A DNA stretch of 64,000 bases, taken from Oenanthe sinensis (taxonomy: Eukaryota > Streptophyta > Magnoliopsida > Apiales > Apiaceae). Below, piece after piece: positions 1 through 10,203 of this stretch (positions are counted from its first letter, which is position 1; every line of letters begins with the position of its first letter). The notes under the pieces were generated by a model that had not been told where the DNA came from, did no database searches, and saw only the letters and a list, made by a program, of their open reading frames with translations. The translations under genes and the position numbers were made by a program. Location of the stretch: assembly GCA_028671895.1 (NCBI GenBank), contig CM053803.1, forward strand, positions 43,894,786 through 43,958,785. Reading direction: 5' to 3'.

Positions 1-330
1 TAATTTTCCATTCATTACATTGTCTACTACGTCGCCCCTCCTAGAAGGAATATTTCTAGATCCTGAAAATGAATGTCCACCTCCCGTTGACGGAGAAGGT
101 GTGAGGCAACTCCTTGATAGAACAAGGCAGGATTCCCTAAGATTTTAAAATCTTGGGATAACCCATCTCAAAGAGGTGAGGCTCCACTAGACAGTGATTT
201 AGCAATTGCTATTGAGTCTGGTGCTGAGATAGTGCTTATGCATGATAGATCAAGAACACCTCTACGAGGCAATTCTCCACTTGATAGTGATTCAGTTCAT
301 TCTGATGAATCAGGTGTTGGGAATATATGA
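1..330 (+). pseudogene. env-like ORF remnant of the SIRE-like element
   Basis: Two long open stretches in different frames show decayed coding sequence. The first runs from position 2 to a TAA at 146-148 and contains ITLSTTSPLLEGIFLDPENE. The second is open from about 130 to a TGA at 328-330 and contains the repeated element N/L-S-P-L-D-S-D. A frameshift near 131-150 separates them. Position between pol (off-window) and the polypurine tract matches the additional, so-called envelope-like ORF of SIRE-type elements. No membrane segment is visible in this part and no function can be assigned. Confidence 0.5.
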
Positions 331-1390
331 ATTGACGGATTTCACTTGTAGGTACATAATGCTATATTTGGAATGCAGAGTGAAAGTGAGAGAGAGAAAC
401 ACTTAAGTGAAAGTGAGGGAGAGATACACTTGAGTGAGAGATAGGGAGAGAAAGAGTGAAACACTTCTAAGTGCTCGACACTTGAGTGTAAACACTAGTA
501 GAACGTAGTAGAAGTGAGGAAACCATAGACCAAACACTTGCCCTTGCTACTTGCTGCTTCTGAAAGAAAAGTTACTATATTTTTCCCGTTCAACGACAGA
601 CGAGAACCTTCTTTGGAAGACAAACCATTCAAAAGTGGGCCATTGGAGGATTCCTCAACTAAGGGGGAGAAGTTATAGTAAAGAAAAGGAGAAGTTAATA
701 AAGTCTTATCTTCGTATCCTTCGGAAAAGTTAATATCCTAAAGGGGTTCGTATCCTGGATCCTTAAAGGAAGATCCTTAGAAAAAGGGGTTCGTATCCTT
801 GGGAGAAGTTAATATCCTTAGGGGGAGATTTTAGACAAGAAAAAGAAAATCTTATCTTCTGATCCTGAGGGGAAATAACAGAATATGGGAGAATCAAGAA
901 ACTGTATCCTATACTTGAAAGGAGTTGTCAAAAGAGGATTCCTCATCCAAGTGGGAAGAACAGAGAAGAATTGACACTTCAATTGATTATCTAAAGGGAG
1001 AAGAAGAAAAAGAAGGAGAATCTCATTCTTAGGGGGAGAACATTATTTGAGCTATGTTCTGTGCTCTATTGAAGACGTTCCCGGGAACATTGATTCTTAT
1101 GAAGCTCTGCTCATGATAAGTTCTTTAAGTTCAAACTATGAAGGATTTTGAAGCAGAGAAAGCTCAAACAGACAGAAATGAAGATGATACTATATGAATA
1201 TCAGTTCAGTGTTAGAGGAACATACATCTTTCGTTTCAGTTACTCAAGAATTCTGGAAATGCAGAATCTGATCCAGAAAAACCAGTAGCATTATTTATAA
1301 GTCTCGGACGATTACTTTTTCTAGTTGTTAGTTGAGTTATCCTCTCTATGGGATTTGTTTGCTAAGTTTAACAATCAAATAGGGGGAGAT
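331..1390 (+). other. 3' non-coding internal region of the element
   Basis: No reading frame of note. It holds short reiterated motifs: ACACTTGAGTG/AAGTG-type repeats at 380-540 and GGGGTTCGTATCCT plus GTTAATATCCT units at 715-850. AGGGGGAGA-type purine tracts occur near 661, 819, 1031 and 1381; only the last directly abuts the LTR and is the functional-looking polypurine tract. Confidence 0.6.
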
Positions 1391-3128
1391 TGTTGGTGAG
1401 ATTATGAAGCTGTATGAATAGTAATCGTGATAACTCAACACTAGAACATGACAGGTAAATAATACTATGTCTACACAGAAATCAGGAAGAAATGAAGACA
1501 ATGCAAATACAGTGAATCAAGACATTAGAAGAAGTTTTGAAGTCTACTACAGGTCACTGAGAGAAGTTCATTAATATGTTCATGCCTCGGTGAAGATTAA
1601 TGGTTGAAGACTTTCAGAGTTTCAGAAGTGTTGAAGATTCAGTATAGAAGTGCCACAAGAAGATTTCAGTGTACCAGCATTGATTGAAGATAGACAGTGT
1701 TCGAAGCATAGGAATCTAGAAGAATTGAAGACATGGTAAAGACAAGTGTCTAAGTACCAGAAAAAATTCCAGTGAAGTTACAATGTTTATTGACAGTCAG
1801 TGTTCGAAGCAATGAAGTTGCTGCAAACTTAACAATGTACATAAGGCAATAATACGAAGACCTGGATCAAAGTTAGTCGTCTGTGAACCAGACCAGTTGC
1901 ACTAGGCGTCAACAGTTTGTGAAACTAATCTGAGTATTAACTATAGAAGAATTGTTAAGTTGAAGAACGTACTTGGAAAGAACGGTTATTTATTAAGGTA
2001 CAAAAAGTGATTTGTAGAGGCTACAGCCAAACAACTAAACAGCTAAAAGCCAAACAGCGAAACAGCTAAACAGCTAACAGCCAAACAGCTTAAAGGGTGC
2101 AGGGTGTAAAGCGTCACCACTTGGATATGAAAAGTTAAAGTTTCTGAACTACAGTCGAAGAACGGAAACAGCTCAACAGCCAAACCGCAAGTGACCAAAC
2201 CGCAAGTGACCAAGTGCAAGAAGTATAAAAGGTTGGTGATGAAATTGTAATTTGACCAAGTCAAATTAAGAATCTCGACACCTAGAAATACTTTTGATTA
2301 TAATTCAAGGCAATTGAATTCGACACCTGGTCTTCACAAGGAGAATAATTCGACACCTATATAAAATGAACCAAGTCATGTACAAGACAAGGAAAACTCG
2401 ATACCCATGTATTACTTAGCTTTATAAATTCGACACATAGAATTTATATTCTAAGACATGTATATTGAAGGGAAAATCGACACCTAGCTGCACATGGACT
2501 TGGAATTCGACACTCAGCCCCTCAGTCAATCAAATCACAACAGCCTACTTTATTGATTTAAAGACTACATAAATAAGAAGATGTGAGCCACTCATTCAAG
2601 GGTCATCTTCTTCAACACAAAATATATAGAGAGCTGCTGCCATGCCGGAGCAAGAGATATAATTTATACACATCCATACCTTGCTCCCGGTCAGATATTA
2701 GGACCCGGTTTTTTAATGAAAAATGCTCAGGGCTCCTAAATATCACTCCCTACAGACTCAGTTTTTCCTTGTACTAATTTAGATATATTTGTATAGGAAC
2801 TGAGCCTTATATTTTTGTGTTAGTAGCAAAGAACTAATTTGTTCTTTGGAAGCCAGTTATATTTTTAACTGGATGTAGCACCCCTCTGGGTTTATATATG
2901 AAAGATATATTCCCGGAAACTTATCTCATTTATTTTACTTGCTAATTTTCTTGAACTTAATTGATTTATCCGGTCACACAGAAAATTAGTAGGCAGCTCA
3001 CCTAAACACTACAAATAGCCAAACCCACTCTGAAACAATAATTTATTTATCCGTAAATTCCGAAAAGAATTTAAATTATTGTGAGTATCGTATTCAACCC
3101 CCCTTCTACGATAATTCGGGACCTAACA
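1391..3128 (+). repeat. 3' LTR of the plus-strand SIRE-like element
   Basis: The LTR begins TGTTGGTGAG right after the polypurine tract and ends CCTAACA. It is 1738 bp long. It contains two internal arrays: CAGCTAAA/CCAAACAGC units at 2037-2090 with GACCAAACCGCAAGT repeats at 2183-2215, and seven spaced copies of a (T)TCGACACCTA motif at about 2271-2520. It resembles the solo LTR at 14803-16110 at both ends, but the two share no internal motif array. Confidence 0.8.
2271..2520 (+). repeat. Dispersed ATTCGACACCTA motif array in LTR
   Basis: Seven copies of a core close to TCGACACCTA (variants TCGATACCCA, TCGACACATA, TCGACACTCA) sit 30-50 bp apart, all in the same orientation. Such arrays in LTRs are often cis-regulatory; that role is inference. 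Confidence 0.7.
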
Positions 3129-3926
3129 GATTTGAATAGGTACATTCATTGTGGTTCTCATATCCAATGTAGTACAAATGATTTTTGACATGGATTTGGA
3201 GTAGCCAACTCTATTTTTATTTATCCCAGGCAGTTCAATCAAAGCTATATTTTTATAATTGAGTATTGATTGAATAAAATGTGGGAATAAAATTTCATTA
3301 CCTCTCTTGGGAATCCTGGTTGTGAGCTCCCCAAGAATTGACTTCCCAACATTGAGCTTCTGGTTGTAAGCCAATGAATAGGTCAGCTTTAAGGCAATGC
3401 TGCTAATGTGGTTAAACCCTGTTTTCCTGCAAGTGAACACTCTCAAAATAGTGTCAAACAGGAATGACCACTCCTTCCTCATGTACTTCTTGTTTGTTTT
3501 GCCCAACTTGTACTTCTCAGCTCCATTCTCTACTTTATCTGAGTACCTAATGAACTCCAAAAAATCTAGAAGATCATTCTCAGTTGGCTCAACATCAAAT
3601 TTCTTAGTTGGCAATGACAAGCTTTTGTTCACATCATTTTCATCAAAACTGATGTCTTTCTTTTCAATTTTACATGTTACCACAATCCTGGAGCTACCAT
3701 CTTCCAAAACGATGTCCTCCCAAGTTGAATGTTCCAAAACTGCTCCAATATGTCTAGGTAGAGAGTGGGGTTTGCGAAAAAAAACTTTTTTCAAGTAGGA
3801 ATCAATGAGAAATCTTGTAAAACATTTATATTGCGCCTTTGCATCTGCATCTCTAGCAATGGCCAAGAAGTTAGTTTCTGGAATTACATAAGTTACAGTT
3901 TCAGGGCTAGAGCTAGATGAAGCTAT
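3129..3926 (-). pseudogene. env-like ORF of the minus-strand SIRE-like element
   Basis: An uninterrupted frame of about 265 codons runs from a probable former start codon, now ATA at 3924-3926, to position 3129, where the LTR of the other element cuts it. The N-terminus is serine-rich (ASSSSSPETVTYVIPETN). The rest is mixed alpha/beta-looking sequence with motifs such as KTNKKYMRKEWSFLFDTILR and no clear hydrophobic segment. It lies downstream of RNase H, where SIRE-type elements carry an additional ORF. No function is assignable. A TTG at 3864-3866 is the first alternative start downstream. Confidence 0.55.
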
Positions 3927-4079
3927 TGAGTAGTGTGTAGAAAAGAGAATTGAAGAAACGAAGAAGGTTTAGAGAAAAGTAGGAGAGATTTCGAATGACA
4001 CTGTAAAGAGCAACATTTTCTTTGAGTTTGCGATTAAGCGTAAAAATAAAATGTTAGATCTACTTTGCTATTTATATGA

Positions 4080-4370
4080 ATTAGACAACTCGACTGGAAT
4101 TGTAATCGATTTTGTATGTTCGAGAACTCATAAAGTGAATAAAGTAACTTTAGTAGAGAACTATCAGAATTTGATCGAGAACTCATGTATATATGCATTC
4201 GAGAATTGTATCAATCGAGAACTCAATATGACTTAATCGAGAACTCTAGGATTCGAAAACTGTATCAATCGAGAACTCAAACTAGTACTGAATTGAGAAC
4301 TCTGGAAAACATATTTGATCAAGAACTCACTAAAGTGGACTTATTCGAGAACTCACAAATAGAAACACAG
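4080..4370. repeat. TCGAGAACTC motif array in spacer between pol and env-like ORF
   Basis: Six exact TCGAGAACTC copies and about five variants (for example GTAGAGAACT, TTCGAGAATT, TTCGAAAACT, TTGAGAACTC, ATCAAGAACTC) occur within about 260 bp, all in one orientation on the plus strand. Several carry the palindrome TTCGAGAA. Apparent reading frames across this block are by-products of the repeats. Confidence 0.75.
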
Positions 4371-4765
4371 TCAAGACGTCAGAAAAGAATGGAAACTCAA
4401 TCACAAACTCCAGTTTTTGAGGAATTATTCTATTTTCACTTGGAAAATAAAATAATAATTTGTCAAATACATTTTTCAAAAATAAAATTTATTTAATTCT
4501 GGAATTAAAAATGTATTTGTAAAATATTCCTGAATAATTGAATATCACACTTGTTAATTAAAGATGCAAAAGTATAATGTTTTTTTTTCAGGCTTGCTTA
4601 GAACAAATAAATAGTTTCAAGCTGCTATATTATTTTATTTTTAAAACAAAATGTACAACAATATAACTGATGCATTTATAAGTACACACCAGTCTGTTTC
4701 ACTTAGATAAATCATGTCTGTGAAACAATTGTTACAATAGTTGGTGAGATATATTTATTTAGCCA

Positions 4766-6424
4766 CTAGTCAGAAGAGTTTAGCATTCCAATTTCACTTA
4801 CCAACCTGTTAAAAGTGGCTTCATCTAGTGATTTAGTAAATATATCAGCCAACTGTTTTTTTGTAGGAACATAAAATAATTCAATTACTCCATTTTTTGC
4901 ATATTTCCTTATTAAATGGTACCTTACATCAATGTGCTTTGTCTTTGAATGGTTCACTGAATTTGTAACAATAGATATGGCACTAGTATTGTCACACATG
5001 ATTGGAATCCTTTCCAACACTAGTCCATAGTCTCTTAATTGATTTCTTATCCAAAGCACTTGAGCACATCAACTTCTCGCAGCTATGTATTTAGCCTCAA
5101 CTGTAGAAGTTGAAACTGATTGTTGCTTCTTGCTAAAACATGACACCAATCTCTGTCCAAGAAATTGACAGCTTCTAGAGGTGCTCTTTCTATCAACTCT
5201 GCATCTAGCAAAATCAGCATCACAATATCTAACCAAGTTGAATCCTGTTTCTTTAGGGTACCATAAACCCATGAAGGGTGTTCCTTTGAGATATCTTAAA
5301 ATCCTTTTGACAACAATGAGATGAGATTATTTTGGATTGGCTTGAAACCTTGCACACAAACATGTAGAGAACATGATGTCTGGTCTACTAGCTGTGAGAT
5401 ATAGCAGAGATCCAATCATTCTTTTATAGGTCTTCATGTCTACACTTTTTCCTTTCTTATCTTCATCCAGTTTGACAGCTATAGACATTGGAGTTTTAGC
5501 AGGTGATAAATATTGCATATCAAACCTCTTTAGCAAGTCATTGATATATTTGGTTTGACTTATGAAGATGACATCTGTTCTTTGACTTATTTGACGGCCT
5601 AGAAAATAATTGAGCTCTCCAATCATGCTCATTTCATATTCACTTTGCATGAACTTTGAGAATTTTTGACATAGCTTTTCATTTGTAGAGCCAAATATGA
5701 TATCATCTACATAGATTTGAACTAGAATGATGTCATCACCATGTTTCTTATAAAAAAGAGTTTTTTCAATTGTTCCTCTTGTGAACTGATTTTCCGGTAG
5801 AAACTTTGACAATGTGTCATACCATGCTCTAGGGGCTTGTTTGAGTCCATACAATGCTTTGAGAAGCCTGTAGACAAAATCAGGAAACTTGGAGTCTTCA
5901 AAGCCACGAGGTTGTTGTACATAGACCTCTTCTTCCAATTCACCATTTAGAAATGCACTCTTTACATCCATTTAATAGACCTTAAAATTTGAATGTGCTG
6001 CAAAGGCTAGAAAAATTCTTATTGCTTTCAGTCTTGAAACAGGAGCAAAAGTCTCATCATAATCAATGCATTCTTCTTGTTAATAACCTTTTGCAACCAA
6101 CCTTGCCTTATTTCTTATGACAATTCCATGTTCATCCATTTTGTTTCTATAGAACCATTTGGTGCCAATAACTGATCTGCCTTTTGGAGGTGGCACCAGT
6201 TCCCAAACATTGTTTATTTCAAATTGATTTAGCTCTTCTTGCATGGCCACAATCCAGTCTGGATCCAACAATGCTTCTTCAATCTTTTTAGGTTCATTTT
6301 GAGACAGAAAGCAAGCATACATGAACTCATTTATAGTTGTTCTTCTGGTTCTCACATCTTCATCAGGATTGTTAATTATTTGATCTGCAGTGTGGGCTCT
6401 ATTCCCTTTTATTTCATGAGCCAT
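4766..6424 (-). pseudogene. Reverse transcriptase and RNase H of the SIRE-like element
   Basis: Minus-strand pieces encode Ty1/copia RT and RNase H. RT contains WFYRNKMDEHG, RLVAKGY, MDVKSAFLNGELEEEVYVQQ, LYGLKQAPRAWYD and the catalytic YVDDIIFGS (about 5690-5715). RNase H contains a DADFA block, the TSTVEAKYIAA block and NHSKTKHIDVRYHLIRKY, ending with a stop at 4766. In-frame stops at about 5050, 5325 and 6080 break the frame. In a live element this part copies RNA into cDNA and removes the RNA strand. Confidence 0.9.
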
Positions 6425-6451
6425 ACCTCTTGCATTTGAGCTTGTTTCTTC

Positions 6452-6997
6452 CTAATTCAAATTATTTGCATTTGTTGTTGATCCTTGAAAAGCTCCCCCT
6501 GAGTGTATGCTAGGATTGTGAGGAGAATTCTCAAGTTGAATGCGACTGAAATCCTCAGTATTTCTCTCTTCATTTGCACCATGTGAAATTTTCACATGTG
6601 AGCATTTATGTGCATTTTCATCCTTTTCATTTTCATATGCTTCCATTTCCATTTCATTCTCAAATCTCAAAGTGTCACAGTTTTCTCCTTCAAGACTCAT
6701 GACTAGGAACTTGAAGTCATCAAAAGTCACATTATTGCTTTCCACTACTTTTTGTTGATCAATCACATATACTTTGTAGACTATTTTTTCCAAAGACTAT
6801 CCTACAAAAATTCCTTCATATGCCTTGGCTTCAAACTTCCCTAGATGGTCAGCATCATCCTTGAGTACAAAGCATTTTGCTCCAAATACATACATGTGCT
6901 TGACATATGGTTTCATGTTTGCCATGATGTGATAAGGAGTCATTCCAATAGGTTTTGTGATGAGAGTCCTATTTTGAGTGTAACAAGCAGTCCTGAC
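6452..6997 (-). pseudogene. Integrase C-terminal part and linker, left of the solo LTR
   Basis: The frame resumes at the 5-bp duplication (6993-6997) and encodes the C-terminal half of a Ty1/copia integrase: TACYTQNRTLI, TPYHIM and YVFGAKCFVLKD. It is followed by a linker rich in acidic residues up to the RT domain. The catalytic half is on the other side of the insertion at 8947-9398. A stop near 6794 interrupts the linker. Confidence 0.85.
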
Positions 6998-8946
6998 TTT
7001 AACATCCCAACAATTATCAAACTTATTTAAATCCACATAATTAACAATTCTCTAAAAATCCATAAAACATTAAAACTTCTCCAATCCAAAAATAAAAGCT
7101 ACAACATAACTATACAAATTCAAATCTAAATATAAAATTTACAACTTCTCAAAGTCAGCAACTCGTACTCTTCCCATTAATTAGCCCACCTAACCTGCCG
7201 GGGGAAACAACAAAATATAGAACAACAGTGAGCGAAAGGCTCATATATGGATATAAAACAATTCAAAGAGTACAAGGGTTAGAACGATGACAATATGAAT
7301 AAATAAAATATCTGAATAAAGAATGATGAAACAAACTGAAAGAGACAAAAGATACTGGTCATACTTAACTCATGATATAAACAATTAAAAAGATACGATA
7401 TATACTTATCTTACAATCACAACGTACATACTTTTTAATCACAAATATTCTTACTCTTACTCGTACACTTACTAGTCATATTTTATAATGATCAAATACT
7501 GAAATACAAATTTGCTTACTGATATGGGAGACAATCTTACACTTACAGGATGTCCTACATTTCGGTTCTCCAGAATATGTAGTCATCAAAACTTACAGGG
7601 GATTGCATAAAACAAATCAAATGCTATCCAAAATCTTACAGGGGCTTGCACAGTACAAAACACAATGCTACTCAAATGGCCAAACAAACATACAAAATAG
7701 TCATGACTCTACGTGTCCCATAACTCCGGTGACACGCCCATATAATTTAAATACACCATATAGGTTGTGCCAAAACATGAGATTATCCACTCATGACGAA
7801 GGTCTTATGAAATCTCCCAAATCATACATATATCACAAAAAGACTAAAATATCATGCTCAAAATATCACACACGCCAAATATGACAGACTATTACAAATA
7901 CAATCAGACCTGACCAGTTCCAAAGAAAGCCAATTAACTGTATAAAGATGAACTTGAATGACAAATCATAAAACACGAAACTTGTAGAAAATTCCGAGAC
8001 CTTTCCAGAATGGTAAGAGTCGTCAAAAACGGATAAGAAACGAATGCAGAAAACAAACAAAGATGAGCTGTTTGAATAGAATCAGCACCTGATCACAGTA
8101 GTATTTTGAGATTTGAGATATCGACACCACAGAATCTGACAACAGAATGTAAACAAAAGATGAAGATGTTGAAAATACCGTTCCAGAGTGATATTACACA
8201 TAATTGAATAAATATTCAATTTATTATGAATTTCAGAAGATACATCATATCAATCTGAATTAAACCATCAGATTGCATAAAAGGAAGATTTCGACACCCT
8301 TACGAACAAAATTTCAGAAAGTGTAAAGTAAAAAAGATGTAGATAATCTAAATACCTTTCTAAGGAGTCCAAAATCATAATATTTGGATGAATAACGAAT
8401 CAGTTACGAATTTAACAAGAATTCAAATCAATTATGATATATATACACGAATTTGATATCACAATATGAAAAGAGAAGATAAAACGAACATATCCGTACA
8501 CTAACAATACGAGAACAAAGAGAGAGTGTAGAATGTATCCGTACCTTAAACTTCCAAATACATTAATGATCTTCTGTAAAAATATAGATGTCCCCATCAC
8601 ACGAACCCTAATTTGATACAATAACCCATCTTCTCAAGATTTTTCTTCTTCTCTTTCTCAATCTTCTCACTCTCTTTCTCTTTTTCTTTCTCTTCTATCT
8701 TCTCTACGGCTTCCCAACTTTTCTTACGTAACTTACAAAATCCTAACCCTTTTTATTTTTCTTTCTATTCTATTTCTTTTTTTTTTCTATTTTCTTCTTT
8801 TAACCAATAATCTCTAAAATAATATCCTAATTATAAAATATCTATATTCATATTCAAATAATAATATTAGTAATAATTCACTAATATTATTCTTAATATT
8901 AAATTAAATAACTTAATATATTATTAAAAAAATACGGGATGTTACA
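6998..8946 (-). mobile_element. Solo LTR, probably Ty3/gypsy, with CTGAC target duplication
   Basis: A 1949-bp non-coding block interrupts the integrase frame. It starts TTTAACATCCC and ends GGGATGTTACA, so read on the minus strand it begins TGTAACATCCCG, a start typical of plant Ty3/gypsy LTRs. CTGAC flanks both sides (6993-6997 and 8947-8951). There is no internal coding region or second LTR, so it is a solo LTR left by LTR-LTR recombination. The plus-strand 5' terminus has decayed from TG to TT. A pyrimidine-rich tract lies at 8635-8715. Confidence 0.85.
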
Positions 8947-8951
8947 CTGAC

Positions 8952-9398
8952 AGCCACAACCCAAAAACTGGTTGTAAGATTTACTTTTGCTAACATAGTT
9001 CTTGCAACTTCAATAAGAGTCTTGTTCTTCCTCTCAACAACTCCATTTTGTTGTGGAGTTCTACGAGATGAAAATTGGTGAGTGATTCCATTTTCCTTGC
9101 AGAATTCACTTAATGTAGTATTTTTGAATTATGTTCCATTATCACTCCTTATGGCCACTACAGGTGTAGGGCCTTTGTCCAATCTTTTCAAGTTTTCAAT
9201 AATCAACTCAGAAACTTCATCTTTTGAATGCAGGAATTCCACCCAAGTATATTTGGAGAAATCATCCACCATGACAAGTGCATATCTTTTCTTAGACATG
9301 GACATGACATTTACTGGTCCAAATAAGTCCATATGAATCAATTGTAATGGTTTAGTGATTGATGTGAATTCTTTACTTTTATGAGTTGACCTCTTCAT
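8952..9398 (-). pseudogene. Integrase catalytic part of the SIRE-like element
   Basis: Minus-strand sequence encodes the DDE integrase core: LIHMDLFGPV with the first Asp, IRSDNGT with the second, and PQQNGVVERKN with the Glu. A stop follows IRSDNGT, so the frame is broken before the Glu block. The solo LTR cuts the gene just after the VERKN helix region. Confidence 0.88.
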
Positions 9399-9407
9399 CT
9401 TTCCCTT

Positions 9408-10195
9408 TTAACATGCCTCACACAATCCTTCTATGCAGAATTCAAGTGAAGACAGGTCTTTCACTAATTTTCTTTTAACTAGAGAATTAAGATTCTTGAA
9501 GTTCAAGTGAGATAGTCTTTTGTGCCAAAGCCAACTTTCTCTTTCAGAGGCCTTGGTGTAGAAATAATAAATTCTTTCCTTGTTTGCAGAGTTCAAGTCT
9601 GCTACAAACAGGCTTCCTTTCCTTACTCCTTGTAAAGCAATTTCTTTGGTTTTTCTGTGTGATATGAGGCACAAATCTTTATCAAACTCCATCTTCAAGT
9701 CTTTGTTACAGAATTGAGTGATGCTCAATAAATTATACTTCAAACCATTAACCAAAGCTACATCTTCAATGACAACATTTCCATGAATCAACTTGTCATA
9801 TCCCATAGTGAAACCAATGTTGTTGTCTCCAAAGGTTACCATTGGGCCAGCCTCTTCCTTGAATTGTGACAGCAGGGTTTTGTCACCAGTCATGTGTCTT
9901 GAGCATCCACTGTCCAAGATCCACATAACCTTATTCTTCTTACTTGTGCTCCATAAACAAAACAATATCAAGTTTTCTTTGGTACCCAAACTAAGTTGGG
10001 TCCTCTTTGTTTAGTCACATAAATGTCATTTTTGTTCTTAATAGTCTTAGTCACTTGATCATGCATGTTTTCTTTTTTTAGGTTTTGAGTTTTCACTTGA
10101 GTTTTACTTCCTGAACTAAATGCATTTCTAGGTGACATAGAGTGTTTTCTGTTCTTGATTGAACTAGCAGATTTAGGTCTTACAGTTTTGGGCAA
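9408..10195 (-). pseudogene. Protease and GAG-pre-integrase domain of the SIRE-like element
   Basis: This block carries the aspartic protease signature WILDSGCSRHMTG (about 9875-9920) with the catalytic D-S-G. Further on are FGDNNIG, LLSITQFCNK and the GAG-pre-integrase motif LWHKRLSHLNFKNLNSL. A basic, serine-rich segment precedes it at 9968-10195. In live elements the protease cuts the Gag-Pol polyprotein. A stop at 9408 separates it from the integrase. Confidence 0.9.
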
Positions 10196-10203
10196 ATTTT
10201 GAC

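Larger units (their letters stand above)
1..3128 (+). mobile_element. SIRE-like Ty1/copia retrotransposon, 3' part only
   Basis: This is the 3' end of a plus-strand LTR retrotransposon whose 5' part lies outside the window. It comprises an env-like coding remnant (1-330), a long purine-rich non-coding stretch (331-1390), a polypurine tract (1381-1390) and a 1738-bp LTR (1391-3128). The LTR is followed directly by GATTT at 3129-3133, the visible half of the presumed 5-bp target duplication. The insertion lies inside the env-like reading frame of a second, minus-strand element. The long LTR, the extra coding region after pol and the LTR end (CCTAACA) fit the SIRE/Maximus group; clade assignment is inference. 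Confidence 0.75.

Noticed and set aside
4185..4496. Open frames across 4051-4496 rich in repeated ENS/NSR residues
   Set aside because: They are translations of the TCGAGAACTC array and have no independent support as genes.
9082..9336. Plus-strand frame opposite the integrase
   Set aside because: It is the complement of integrase coding sequence; the domain motifs are on the minus strand.
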